Counted from the stretch's first letter, positions 17,758 to 27,764 are shown. The stretch is 28,589 nt of DNA from Bacteroides sp. CAG:770 (GCA_000435075.1 FR890651.1:56070-84658); one strand, 5' to 3'. Numbers and translations: made by a program. Notes: generated by a model from the sequence alone, not told the origin.

Positions 17758-20700
17758 TCAACATCTCCGGTTACCTGCACATTCCATGCCCGAACACCGG
17801 TCGCCACACGACTTGTCCAGCAGAAATACCGGCAAGACAAAGATAAGCGCAATGACAGAAAACAACATACCTCCAATAGTACCGACAGCAAAATCAAACC
17901 AGAAAACCTCTTCAGGACCATCCGTGAGGAAAGGAATCAGTCCGAGGACAGTGGAGAGAATCGTCAGCATTATCGGATTGATCTTGTGGTTGAACGCACG
18001 GATATAGCCATGTCTGTGCACCTGACCTTGCCAAGTATTGACAAGATAAATGCCTGCATTGACCACCACACCGCACAACATGACGAAGGCCGCAAAGCCA
18101 CCTTGGTCAAAAGCATAATCAGACAAACCGAACACCAGGAAAAGGCCTATGAAGGATATAGGTATCATAAAAATCACAGCAAGAGGATATCGCAGTGATT
18201 CAAAGGTCATTGCCAGCATTACATAAATTACTGCGACTATGAGGAATATAAGCCATACATACCTGTCCTTGTGCTCATCGAACCAGCCGCCATGCGAATC
18301 CTCCGCACGGAAACCTACAGGCAGAACTTCTTCATTCATATAGGCAACCTCCGCCGCCGTCACCTTTTTCGCAAGTTCGTAACTGCCGATGTAATCAAAG
18401 CAGACATTCAGCTCGTATGACTGGTTCCTCTTCCTGATGTCGATACCTGTGCGCTTCTTGGTAATGCTTCCGATGTCTGTCAATGTCATTTTTACGGAAT
18501 CCGTTTCGACAGGTTCATTCAGGACATGCCACAAATCATAAGTATCTGTACATGAGGAGCGAAGGACAATGTCCGTCATCTCTCCGCCCATTGGCATTGA
18601 CGCAATCGTTTCATCATAAAGCAGAGATGAAAGTGTGCCATAATAGGCATAAGGATCCGCTCCGACTGACGCCAGTCTGCCGAAATCATAGTCAAGGACA
18701 AACTCTGTCGAAGGACTTCCGTTCCATCCGGTACTCCAAATCTCGATACCGGAGACACGACGATGCAGGGAGAGGTGCCCAGTCAATTTCTCCGCATACC
18801 TGTAGAGTTCCTTGTAGTTGTAGCCATAAAGGGTTATGTGGCATGACTTGAATTCCGACCCGACGCTGTTATTGAAATAGTTCTGGTCCACACCGCTGAC
18901 AGACCAGTCCGCTCCGCCGAAATTGATGGCCATGCTGGTTACCTTGGACTTCAGCATTGACGGAAACGAAGTATTTTCGAATTCCGGACGGAACTCTACT
19001 GCAATCGTGGCATCATCATAAGAGTCTATGCGGGTGGTGAATACCGATATCTCACTGAAAGATGCCAGATAGTTCTCCATCGACCTTACTACATCATTCA
19101 GCTGCTGCACGGAACACCCCTCCGGCATTCCTGCGCGGATATACAACGTCTTCTTCTCGGGCTCACGATAGAAATTGGCCCTGTCAAGGGATTTGTAGAA
19201 CAGCCCGAAGGTTGATCCCGCCCATTTGTCTATTACCTGTCTGTTGGCGGCATAAGGCCTCCATGAAAGGACAGGACGGACAACTTTCTCATAAAAAGTT
19301 CCCTGTTTCTTGTCGCCAGGCTTGGGCAACAGGAATAGAGGAATACCGAAGGCAATTATGAATACCACGACATATACCCAGCGATGCTTTATTCCCCAAG
19401 AAATATATCCGGAATACAAGTAATTGAACCTCACCACTCTGCAACGTCTTTTGAAAGATGCAGAACAGTCTGTCCTGTGTACATGGAAATACTCCATGAG
19501 TGCCGGGATAAAGAAAAATGCAACGGCAAGCGAGATGCACAAATTTATTGATATGACCCAGATGAAGTCCGTGAGATTACCGCGCTCGGATTCAGGCAGC
19601 AGTAAAATGAGCAGAAGAGCGGCCACGGTGGTCAGAATCGCCGCCACAAGGTCCGGAAACGCACCACGGTTCCTATAATATCCGTAGTGGTCTGCCATGA
19701 CGATAGTCGTGTCAATGACAATGCCGAGCGAAACCGTGATTCCCGCCATCGTATAAATATGAACCGGAATCTGCAGGAAAGCATACGCCGCTACCGCAAT
19801 CAGAATATTCACTGTCAATGCTGCAGTTACAATCAGAGTGCTCCTCCATGAACGGTTCACCAGAAACACGAAGAGCAACAGGATGAGCAGACACAATCCC
19901 GTACGGATATAGATCTTGTCGAGTTCTTCCGCCACAAATTCTGACGCATCATATCCTATGCTTACAGTTATCCCTTCAGGAAAACCGTCCTGCATACCTG
20001 CTATCTTGGACTTTATCGCCGACGCGGCGGAAATGAGATTGGCGTCACCTGCCACTGAAACCGACAAGGTAATGGTATTCAATCCGTTGATCCGGTAATA
20101 GTATCGGGGCAGGGACTCTTCATATTTCCATGTTGCGATATCCCTCAAATATATTATCCTGTCACCGCAACGCTTCACCAGAATGGAGCCGAAATCAGTA
20201 TCACCTGCCATTTTCAGACGCACTGCCATGAGGCGGGAATCAGCAGACAATGCAGACCGAGCCTCTTCAGACGCATCTTTATCACCAGATGCCGCGGTTA
20301 TTTCCGTCACACCAACGACACTGTCTCCATATCTTGAATTAAAAGCATCCGCGATATCCCGGGCCGTGATACCAAGTGACGCCACCCTGTCTGCATCGAA
20401 TGTAATGACCCATTGGAATGGAGTCGAACCGCTGATACTGACCTTATCCACTCCTTTCAGCGCTGACAGCTGAGGTTGGATTACCGTCTCGGCAAATCTC
20501 CTCAATTCCAAAGACGGAAGACTTCCCTTAATCAGATAAGTTATGGCCGTAGAGTTCTTGTTCCCACTGACATCCAATGATATGGACGGATAGGAAACAG
20601 ATTTGGGAAGGCTCGGATAAACGTTTCTGACAGCAGATGCCACATCAAATCTGGCAGCAGCCATGTCAGTGTTTTTGTCAAATGACACGTTCACAGTACC

Positions 20701-20976
20701 CGATTCCATGCGGGATACGGATGAAATCCCGGAACAGCCTTTCAGCCCGGACAGGACACCTTCGATCTTGGAAGTAACCTCCGCTTCTATCACTTCTGAC
20801 GATGCCCCGGCCATTGTATATGATACCGATATGGAATGGCCGCCAGATGCAGGCTTGTACTGTATCCGGAGCATACCGAAGGAGGCAATGCCGATTACCG
20901 ACAGCGCCACCATGACCAGTATCACCGAGAACGGCGAGAATCGTACTTTTTTCATTGTCAATGAATTTGATACCAT
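17758..20976 (-). CDS. RND family efflux permease, second of a tandem pair
   Basis: This 1072-residue inner-membrane RND transporter has the usual plan: TM1 near the start (FSPFSVILVMVALSVIGI), a porter domain, TM2-6 (about 355-510), a second porter/docking domain, and TM8-12 (about 905-1050). In TM4 the proton-relay site reads GIVIDTTIVM, so Asp422 (AcrB Asp407) is kept and the second Asp is Thr. The TM10 region reads GVVVNAGIYLVN, without the AcrB-type Lys. The last 18 residues are Cys/Arg-rich and follow the final TM. The ATG at 20976 abuts the TAG of the first permease and is in the same frame. ATG 20955 (MKKVRF) gives a more typical RND start and is equally likely. The two permeases may form a mixed trimer, as in MdtBC. 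Substrates are unknown. Confidence 0.88.
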   Translation of the reverse strand: MVSNSLTMKKVRFSPFSVILVMVALSVIGIASFGMLRIQYKPASGGHSISVSYTMAGASSEVIEAEVTSKIEGVLSGLKGCSGISSVSRMESGTVNVSFDKNTDMAAARFDVASAVRNVYPSLPKSVSYPSISLDVSGNKNSTAITYLIKGSLPSLELRRFAETVIQPQLSALKGVDKVSISGSTPFQWVITFDADRVASLGITARDIADAFNSRYGDSVVGVTEITAASGDKDASEEARSALSADSRLMAVRLKMAGDTDFGSILVKRCGDRIIYLRDIATWKYEESLPRYYYRINGLNTITLSVSVAGDANLISAASAIKSKIAGMQDGFPEGITVSIGYDASEFVAEELDKIYIRTGLCLLILLLFVFLVNRSWRSTLIVTAALTVNILIAVAAYAFLQIPVHIYTMAGITVSLGIVIDTTIVMADHYGYYRNRGAFPDLVAAILTTVAALLLILLLPESERGNLTDFIWVISINLCISLAVAFFFIPALMEYFHVHRTDCSASFKRRCRVVRFNYLYSGYISWGIKHRWVYVVVFIIAFGIPLFLLPKPGDKKQGTFYEKVVRPVLSWRPYAANRQVIDKWAGSTFGLFYKSLDRANFYREPEKKTLYIRAGMPEGCSVQQLNDVVRSMENYLASFSEISVFTTRIDSYDDATIAVEFRPEFENTSFPSMLKSKVTSMAINFGGADWSVSGVDQNYFNNSVGSEFKSCHITLYGYNYKELYRYAEKLTGHLSLHRRVSGIEIWSTGWNGSPSTEFVLDYDFGRLASVGADPYAYYGTLSSLLYDETIASMPMGGEMTDIVLRSSCTDTYDLWHVLNEPVETDSVKMTLTDIGSITKKRTGIDIRKRNQSYELNVCFDYIGSYELAKKVTAAEVAYMNEEVLPVGFRAEDSHGGWFDEHKDRYVWLIFLIVAVIYVMLAMTFESLRYPLAVIFMIPISFIGLFLVFGLSDYAFDQGGFAAFVMLCGVVVNAGIYLVNTWQGQVHRHGYIRAFNHKINPIMLTILSTVLGLIPFLTDGPEEVFWFDFAVGTIGGMLFSVIALIFVLPVFLLDKSCGDRCSGMECAGNRRC

Positions 20977-23900
20977 CTATCCACGCTTCCTATATACCGA
21001 CCAGTAAAGCGCCGGAAGGACAAAAAGGCTGACCATGGTTCCTACCGTCATGCCTGCAATGATTACCAATGACATAGGATATTGAAGGTCATCGCCCATA
21101 TTTCCGCGGCTCAAGAACGGCACAACAGCAAGAATAGTCGTAAGTGATGTCATTATTATCGCCTTCATCCTTCGGCCACCTGCCTCGATTACGGCATGTT
21201 TCAGTTCCATGCCTTCCTTACGCAAACGATTGATAGTGTCCACTTTAAGGATAGAATCATTGATTACGATTCCACTGACCACTATGACTCCTATCAATGA
21301 CATCAAGTTGATTGTAACCCCCAGAGCCCACAATACAAGTAGGCTCGCAAACACATCCACCACAATTTCAGCCATAATCAGCAGTGGCTGGAGAAGGGAT
21401 TCGAACTGCGACGCAAGTATCAGATACAGAAGAACTACTGCTATCAGGAATATCATGGACAGCTGCCCTGCCATCTCCCTTGACGTAAACCATGAACCGC
21501 TGAAAGAAACCTCGAAGTCCCCCTTGTCCTTAAGGGCATTACGCACGGATGCCATTGTCCCAGCCACGTCCCTTTGGTCTATATCGAGTTCCAGCGGATA
21601 GTAATTTCCCTCCATACCGGAAACGATTGTCTTAAGGTCTCGGACATATGTCTGACGTAACAAATCCAAAACAGGAACGTCCTTTATGTATGTACCGGAC
21701 AATGTCTCCCACAGCGACCTTCTGTCCGAACCTGTAATCACAGGCAGAGTGCGTGTTCCCTGGACAATCGTGAAAAGACGATTCTGGTTCATCGCATTTT
21801 TCAGGACTGATATCATCTCCGAATATGAAATGCCGTACAATGCCATCAAATCTGGATCAGCCACGAACAGCATATCAGTCTTTTCCTTGACATCGGCGAC
21901 ATGGACTCCCGGTAAAGCCGCACGTATGTCATCCACAGCACTCTGAAGATGCCCTGACTCCAATTCTGGAGATGATACAGGACGCAATCTGGCTACAAGT
22001 TCAGGTTCATCATTTCCGAACACCATATCGAAGATATTGCCTGCGATACTGAACGACCACGATGCGGATTTGTAGGCAGACATATATTCAGAAGCTATTT
22101 CCTGAGCTTTGGCCAATGACTCCGCCCCGTCACATTTGATATAGACAGAGGCTTCAGATGAGCCGATATCCCCACTGTGGCCGAGTATAAACTGCTGAAT
22201 TCCTATCATTGATGTAACCTGTTCCGCGCATCCTCCGACAGCCGCCTCCATTGCAGACACCCTTGCGACATTTTCCTCCAGAGACACCTGCTCATTCCAG
22301 TCTATGTGCACTATCGTCTCGTCATAAGTCATTTCTGGCAGCTGACTTTTCGGCATGTATATGAAGCAAATGACAATTCCGACAAATGAAACGCCTAAAA
22401 TGCTCCATGCGAATGAACTATGCCGGATAAACCAGTTCACGCAGTGCTCCTCCATACGCATCATAGGGCCATGAACGGAATACTTTGCCAAAATCGGGGT
22501 TGCACGGAAAGCAGGCTGGCCTCTGTACCATAACCAATAATAAACCGGTATCACAGTGACAGTTACTACATATGAAGTGAGCAAGACTATGGTTATGGAC
22601 ATTGCCTGGTCATAAAACAATGCCCCTGCCATGCCTTTTACGAATACCAGAGGAATAAAGACAGCGCATGTAGTGAGCACGGAACTGAGCATCGGTCCTG
22701 CCACCTCACCTGTTCCGCGCAGTACTGCCGACCGCAGGTCCTCGCCTCTCTGCCAGCGCGAGGTGATATTGTCGACCAGAATGATGGTGTTGTCCGCCAT
22801 CATGCCGACGCCCAGAAGAAGACCTGCCAATGATATGATGTTCAATGTCAGCCCGGAAGCATAAAACACGGCCATCGAAAAAACCAGAGCCACAGGCATT
22901 GTCAATGATACCAGGGCGGGAGACTTGAAATCCATCATAAACAGAAAGATGACAATGCATGCCAGCACTACACCCAGTATGATGTTTTTCACCAGATTGT
23001 TGATTGAATAAGACAGCAACTGTGTCTGGTCCCTCGTCAATTCGAATTCAATCTGAGGATAATCAGTCTTGAGCTGCTCCATCAGCCCATATACGGAGTG
23101 CTTGAGGGCAGACATCCTCGCTCCGCTCTGCTTTATGACGGCCAGGCACACTGCATCCTTTCCATTGGAACGGACAAGTCCCTGTCTTGCAGCAAGATGC
23201 TGTTCTACAGATGCTATATCTTTCAACTGAAATACGCGGTCTCCCTTCTTGAACCAGATGTTCTCTATATCTTCTTTTCCAGAAACGTCCGAAAGGAATT
23301 TCACGTTATATCTGTATTGACCGTCTCTGATGGACAATGAGCCGAGCCGGATATTGGCCGCAGTTATGAAAGTTTCAAAGTCTTTCTGGCTCAGACCAAG
23401 TTGAGTAAGCTTTCCGGCATCCGGAATGATGAGAATTTCATCATTGACCACTCCGCTCGCATCCACCATGGCCACTTCCTGAAGCTGTTCAATCCGCTTG
23501 CATATGACATCCTGCACGAAATGGCTCAGGGCCGAAAATCCGGAAACAGATGAATTGCCACGCTCAGAGACATTGATATAAAAAGCCGGTATGTCGGTAG
23601 CACTGGCTTTCAGCACCCGAGGACGGTCAATCTGCGGCAGGGACGGCATTGTCCTGTCTATCTTTTCATTGACCTCGATGAACAGGTAATCCACGTCGGC
23701 ACCGTGGTCGAAGACCAGTTTCACCACACCTGTACCGTCCTTGGACTGACAATCCATGGAGGCAAGCGAGTTGATCTGTATAAGCTGCTGACGCAGAGGC
23801 TTCAATACGCTTTCGTCCAGTTCACGTGCAGACATGTCAGGCGCCGACACCTGTACTGTTATATACGGGATGTCCACATCCGGAATGAGAGATACCGGAA

Positions 23901-23988
23901 GAAGCCTGACGCTGACTATGCCGAGCACGACCACTACAAGCATAGCCATTGTCACAGTAACCGGCCGATCTAGAAGTTTTCCAAGCAT
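20977..23988 (-). CDS. RND family efflux permease, first of a tandem pair
   Basis: This 1003-residue RND transporter has a short N-terminus (MLGKLLDRPVTVTMAMLVVVVLG, TM1), a porter domain with the common LIPDVDIPYITV segment, a TM2-6 bundle (about 335-490), a second periplasmic half and TM8-12 (about 850-1000). The TM4 site reads GVGMMADNTIILVDN: Asp399 is kept and the neighbour is Asn. The TM10 region reads GIVINDSILKVD, without the AcrB Lys940 equivalent but with Asn-Asp there. This pattern is common in RND pumps outside the AcrB group. The start is 3 bp after the adaptor stop, and the TAG stop abuts the second permease. It makes up the core of the pump with the adaptor and TolC. A drug, bile-salt, lipid or metal substrate cannot be chosen from sequence. 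Confidence 0.92.
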   Translation of the reverse strand: MLGKLLDRPVTVTMAMLVVVVLGIVSVRLLPVSLIPDVDIPYITVQVSAPDMSARELDESVLKPLRQQLIQINSLASMDCQSKDGTGVVKLVFDHGADVDYLFIEVNEKIDRTMPSLPQIDRPRVLKASATDIPAFYINVSERGNSSVSGFSALSHFVQDVICKRIEQLQEVAMVDASGVVNDEILIIPDAGKLTQLGLSQKDFETFITAANIRLGSLSIRDGQYRYNVKFLSDVSGKEDIENIWFKKGDRVFQLKDIASVEQHLAARQGLVRSNGKDAVCLAVIKQSGARMSALKHSVYGLMEQLKTDYPQIEFELTRDQTQLLSYSINNLVKNIILGVVLACIVIFLFMMDFKSPALVSLTMPVALVFSMAVFYASGLTLNIISLAGLLLGVGMMADNTIILVDNITSRWQRGEDLRSAVLRGTGEVAGPMLSSVLTTCAVFIPLVFVKGMAGALFYDQAMSITIVLLTSYVVTVTVIPVYYWLWYRGQPAFRATPILAKYSVHGPMMRMEEHCVNWFIRHSSFAWSILGVSFVGIVICFIYMPKSQLPEMTYDETIVHIDWNEQVSLEENVARVSAMEAAVGGCAEQVTSMIGIQQFILGHSGDIGSSEASVYIKCDGAESLAKAQEIASEYMSAYKSASWSFSIAGNIFDMVFGNDEPELVARLRPVSSPELESGHLQSAVDDIRAALPGVHVADVKEKTDMLFVADPDLMALYGISYSEMISVLKNAMNQNRLFTIVQGTRTLPVITGSDRRSLWETLSGTYIKDVPVLDLLRQTYVRDLKTIVSGMEGNYYPLELDIDQRDVAGTMASVRNALKDKGDFEVSFSGSWFTSREMAGQLSMIFLIAVVLLYLILASQFESLLQPLLIMAEIVVDVFASLLVLWALGVTINLMSLIGVIVVSGIVINDSILKVDTINRLRKEGMELKHAVIEAGGRRMKAIIMTSLTTILAVVPFLSRGNMGDDLQYPMSLVIIAGMTVGTMVSLFVLPALYWSVYRKRG

Positions 23989-23991
23989 AGA

Positions 23992-25065
23992 CTATTCCTT
24001 CAGGCGGACTTCTGAACCATCCGCAAGATTAAGATTGGAAGATATTATAACCCTGTCGCCTTCTGACAGTTGGGAATTCCTTTCAGTATTTGGCTCCACC
24101 ACGAAGGAATCTCTGTTGGAGGCGATCACGTTTACATAAATCCATCGTGCAGTGCCATCAGGCTGATATGTGAACAGGACATTCATGTTATCCCTTACAA
24201 GAACGGCACTCCTCGGGACCACCAGCTGGGCAGGGATTGTCTTTTCCACAGTGACTTTCACATTCATCCCGTCTATAAGAGATCTATTGCCAGGGATGCT
24301 TGCCCTCACTGAAATCTGTCCGTTCTTGTCTACCACAGGATTGATGCCTGTTATCTGTCCCACATATGTTTTCGACGCATCAGCAAAAGGAATTACATTG
24401 ACCTTCAGTCCATTTGAGATGAACGGATATTCAGATTCCATGACAGTGAAATCAACATCCATCCTGCTGTCATCCAGCAATGTACAAAGAGCATCAGCCG
24501 GGGCCTGGTCGTAGCGTTTGACCTTAAGGTCTGCGACGGTACCGTTGAACGGGGATTTCAGGATCGTGCAGGACAAGTCATACTTCGCCCGTTCAAGTGC
24601 ATTGACTGCGCTCCCGTATCCGGATCTCACCTTGGCCATATCCAGCATATCCGCGGGAACGGACGTCGTATCCTTTGCCGTATATCCTTGACCTGCAAGC
24701 ACATCATAAAAGTCCAGCCTGGATTTGTCCATCGCCAGCCGGGCCGATTCCAGTGCCAGAATAAGGTCCGGGCGGTCCAGTTCAGCTATGATCTGGCCAG
24801 CACTGACATGCTGCCCGTTCTTTATGTTCAGTGTCTTGATTGCGCCTGTCGTACCGAATTTCAGCTCCGCCCGCGAACCTGCGGAAAGCTTTCCGTTTGA
24901 AAGCAATTGTCTGGGAAAATCTTTCCTTGTCAATGTCATTACTTCCACCGTGTTCACTTCCGGTGCGTATTCCATTTTGCCTTCTTTCAGAGCGTCACCT
25001 TTACCTCTGCACCCGACCATTGCCAATGCAGACAGCGACATGAAAATATATGCGAGTGTTTTCAT
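23992..25065 (-). CDS. RND periplasmic adaptor (membrane fusion) lipoprotein
   Basis: The adaptor links the RND permeases to TolC in the periplasm. With start ATG 25065 (MKTLAYIFM) the product has 357 residues. A TTG six bases upstream is possible but adds only two codons. The signal ends in ALAMVGC, a slightly atypical lipobox, so the mature protein should be lipid-anchored at Cys17. Lipoyl-like halves flank a helical hairpin: IKTLNIKNGQHVSAGQIIAEL before and SPFNGTVADLKVKRYDQA after. Beta-barrel and membrane-proximal domains follow (to about 350). The order tolC-adaptor-permease-permease, with gaps of 3-8 bp, shows one operon. Confidence 0.9.
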   Translation of the reverse strand: MKTLAYIFMSLSALAMVGCRGKGDALKEGKMEYAPEVNTVEVMTLTRKDFPRQLLSNGKLSAGSRAELKFGTTGAIKTLNIKNGQHVSAGQIIAELDRPDLILALESARLAMDKSRLDFYDVLAGQGYTAKDTTSVPADMLDMAKVRSGYGSAVNALERAKYDLSCTILKSPFNGTVADLKVKRYDQAPADALCTLLDDSRMDVDFTVMESEYPFISNGLKVNVIPFADASKTYVGQITGINPVVDKNGQISVRASIPGNRSLIDGMNVKVTVEKTIPAQLVVPRSAVLVRDNMNVLFTYQPDGTARWIYVNVIASNRDSFVVEPNTERNSQLSEGDRVIISSNLNLADGSEVRLKE

Positions 25066-25073
25066 TGTCAATG

Positions 25074-26543
25074 CTATTTTTCTACCATTTCTTCAGGATC
25101 AATGTCGATATCACGACCTTCTATGAAGTCGTACAATGTGTATTGTCTGAGTTTATAATAATATGACCAATAATTACTTATGTCATTGATATATTTCTGC
25201 AGAGCCGTGTCATTCTCCGACTGCGCAGTATTCAGGTCAGTCACGCTTGCGTTGCCGTTACGGAACTTTTCCATCATCAGGTCATAACGCTCGGATGCTA
25301 TGTCCTTGGCACGGCGCGAGACTTCACATTGACGGCGCTGGTTATTGAATTGTCCAACTGCGGTATATATGTTTCTGCGATAATCGTTTTCCGCCTGCTG
25401 TACCTGTGCCCGTACAACGGCCTCAGCGGCCTTCGCCTTCTGGACTTTTCCTTTTCCCAATCCCCAGTCGAATATAGGGACATTGAATGAAAGACCTACG
25501 ACTTCCTGGTCCAGCGGTTTCCTGTACACGCCATCAAATGACGGAGCGGTGTTGGAGAGACCGAATTTTGCCGTCAGTGTCATTGACACACCCCTGTCCG
25601 CTTTTGCCTTCGCGACAGCCGACTGGGCATTCAGGATATTGATTTCATTTTCAAGGTCAAACTTTGAGTTTTCCAATGAACGCTCCAGAACCATTTCATA
25701 GTCCATCATGACATCAGGAAGTTCTTCAGACAGAACAGGATCTATTTCCACGGACTCATCGAAGCCAAGAAGGGAATTGAGATTCATCTGGGCATCTCTT
25801 ACGGCTACCATTGTCTCATTTATGGAGATGCTGTCATTGAGCATCCTCAGTTCCAGCTGAAGGTATTCATCTCTCGTGACACTGCCAAGCGAAAGTCTTT
25901 CACGGGCGACATCGTGCATACGTGCGGTATTGACGTAGTTGGTCCGGGCGATTTCGTGGTTCACTTTGGCCAGAATCAATTCGCAGTAAGTCTTGACGGC
26001 ATCTATCGTTATCTGTTCCATTGACTCGATATATGTCCTCCGACCTTTCTCATATTCCTTGGGTTCTATCAATTTGTCCCATTTGAACTGATTGTATGAG
26101 AAAAGAGGCTGGGTGTATGACAATGTCACGGGCTGGGAGTACCAGGAAAGTTCAGTATTCATTCCGAATTGGTCGATTCTGGACAAGTCTGAATATGCCG
26201 TCAGCACTCCGCCCGTGAATGTGACATTCTGGCTCACACCGATGCCCAAACTGTTTTGCAAGTTATTGGTACTGGCATATTTGAGTGTTCCGTCCTCATA
26301 GTTCTGAAGCAGGACAAGCGAGCGGTTATAGTTCATCAGGTCACCGTAGAAATGCAGTGACGGCAGTCTGCTGGCTTTATATGAGCGCCATGACCAATAT
26401 GTGGATATGAAGGCCTGACGCGCTTCCAGAGCCGCCACAGACTGGTGTCTTGCCGTCTCTATCACTTCAGTCATTGTCATCTTCTGCGCTTTCACCGTCG
26501 TCATAACCAATGTCAGCGCCATGATACTCAGCAGTCGTCTCAT
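25074..26543 (-). CDS. TolC family outer-membrane efflux channel
   Basis: This 489-residue protein has a Sec signal (MRRLLSIMALTLVMTTVKA, cleavage before QKM) and two repeated coiled-coil/beta-strand halves of the outer-membrane factor family. The first half has QNVTFTGGVLTAYSDL and VTLSYTQPLF. The second has AVAKAKADRG, VVGLSFNVPIFDWG and the closing helix EKFRNGNASVTDLNTAQSENDTALQKYINDI-type sequence (seen in part as NGNASVTDLNTAQ). It would form the trimeric exit duct of the pump. It is the first efflux gene of the unit, 82 bp downstream of the beta-propeller lipoprotein gene. The stop lies 8 bp before the adaptor ATG. Confidence 0.92.
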   Translation of the reverse strand: MRRLLSIMALTLVMTTVKAQKMTMTEVIETARHQSVAALEARQAFISTYWSWRSYKASRLPSLHFYGDLMNYNRSLVLLQNYEDGTLKYASTNNLQNSLGIGVSQNVTFTGGVLTAYSDLSRIDQFGMNTELSWYSQPVTLSYTQPLFSYNQFKWDKLIEPKEYEKGRRTYIESMEQITIDAVKTYCELILAKVNHEIARTNYVNTARMHDVARERLSLGSVTRDEYLQLELRMLNDSISINETMVAVRDAQMNLNSLLGFDESVEIDPVLSEELPDVMMDYEMVLERSLENSKFDLENEINILNAQSAVAKAKADRGVSMTLTAKFGLSNTAPSFDGVYRKPLDQEVVGLSFNVPIFDWGLGKGKVQKAKAAEAVVRAQVQQAENDYRRNIYTAVGQFNNQRRQCEVSRRAKDIASERYDLMMEKFRNGNASVTDLNTAQSENDTALQKYINDISNYWSYYYKLRQYTLYDFIEGRDIDIDPEEMVEK

Positions 26544-26557
26544 TCCTGAATCATTTC

Positions 26558-26629
26558 TTAAGCTTCATCATCAATAATATAGGGTTCGCAATCTCCGATA
26601 TATTCGGGAACAGGACATCCAATTATCAA
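26558..26629 (-). CDS. Possible 23-residue peptide between the lipoprotein and tolC genes
   Basis: A short open frame begins at TTG 26629, overlapping the TGA stop of the upstream lipoprotein gene by 4 bp (TTGA), and ends at TAA 26558-26560. The peptide has two cysteines (GCPVPEYIGDC) and an acidic tail (DDEA). The TTGA overlap would suit reinitiation. There is no homology I can name and no ATG start, so it may be chance or a remnant of a longer peptide gene. It fills most of the 82-bp gap before tolC. Confidence 0.22.
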   Translation of the reverse strand: MIIGCPVPEYIGDCEPYIIDDEA

Positions 26630-27753
26630 AGACTTTTGATTTTATAACGGATGAATTTAACAGAATCCGCGTCAGTATTGTTTTTCGCGACTGCGACAAA
26701 ACCATCTTGAGTCGGGAAGATAAAATCAATGTAACCTGTTTTTATAATCTCACTGCCGACTATATTGAAGTCCTCATCATAAATGCAGACTTCCATATGA
26801 TTCCCGGAACCTTTTCTCTGCTCAAGTGAATATTTATAAACTCTACTGAAAAGGTTGCACTTTTCATGGTAATACAATGGTCCATATGATGCTGCACGGC
26901 GCCTCAAACCACTCAAATTCTCATAACTTGCAATTTCGGTCTCGATCGGAGATACCATTACACCGGCATCCTCCGGTGAAATATCCTTCTCCACAAGCAG
27001 TTTGCCTGTATTGATATCATAGACATATACTGAATGGTCCACCATATATGTCACATACAGCAAGTTATCCTTAACAAGATGAAATGGTGTCATCATATCG
27101 AAGTAATACAAACCTTCGGAGTATTTCAACACGCCCTCAAGAGGTGCAATCTTACCATACCAGTCATTTGTATTCATATCATATATCCAGTGTCTCGGGA
27201 CACTGGGATCTGACTTCTCAATAGAATAACGGGATCCAGGGCACATCACCATGCACAACTTGCCGGAGTTCAGATAATCATAATGAACACCTCCTCCACA
27301 TAACTCGCCTTCTGAAATGTCAGGACTCCATCTCTCAAGGATCTTCCCTTCACCATCAGTCAAGACGACCTTGCTTCCTGGAGTCGTAACCAGCAAAATA
27401 CTGTCTCTCGACAATACCTGATAACTTAAGATTTCACGAGCCCGCAATAAATTCGGATCATAGTCGATAGTTTTGACATGTTCTCCTTTAGCTATATCGT
27501 AAACAGTTATCTTCAAAGGATCCAACATACTGTAACAATATAACTCATCCTGATTCTCATCAATGTCAGTGAATGAATTGTATTCATTCTCAGGAACTTC
27601 ACAAACGACCGAATCCAATTTTTCCAAAACGACTTTTCCCAAGTTCGCGTTCCTTTCAGGTGTCAAATACGACTCCAAAGAAGCCTTGTTCCCATTGCAT
27701 GAAACTGCCATGCAAACCAGGACACTGAAACCGAGCACTTCAAGATTTTTCAT
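26626..27753 (-). CDS. Beta-propeller-like surface or periplasmic lipoprotein (DUF4221-like)
   Basis: This 375-residue lipoprotein has a signal ending CMAVSC, with Cys19 as the lipid site. The mature part shows repeated blades of the form ITVYDIAKGEHVKTIDYD, VYVYDINTGKLLVEKDI and VCIYDEDFNIVGSEII, spaced as in six-bladed propellers. It resembles Bacteroidota proteins I know as DUF4221 or six-bladed propeller lipoproteins. The assignment is from memory of the pattern. No enzymatic residues are evident. Such proteins in this phylum often sit beside small secreted peptide genes. It is upstream of tolC on the same strand and may be the first gene of the efflux transcript. I saw no TAnnTTTG box directly in front of it. 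Confidence 0.6.
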   Translation of the reverse strand: MKNLEVLGFSVLVCMAVSCNGNKASLESYLTPERNANLGKVVLEKLDSVVCEVPENEYNSFTDIDENQDELYCYSMLDPLKITVYDIAKGEHVKTIDYDPNLLRAREILSYQVLSRDSILLVTTPGSKVVLTDGEGKILERWSPDISEGELCGGGVHYDYLNSGKLCMVMCPGSRYSIEKSDPSVPRHWIYDMNTNDWYGKIAPLEGVLKYSEGLYYFDMMTPFHLVKDNLLYVTYMVDHSVYVYDINTGKLLVEKDISPEDAGVMVSPIETEIASYENLSGLRRRAASYGPLYYHEKCNLFSRVYKYSLEQRKGSGNHMEVCIYDEDFNIVGSEIIKTGYIDFIFPTQDGFVAVAKNNTDADSVKFIRYKIKSL

Positions 27754-27764
27754 GGTGATAAATT

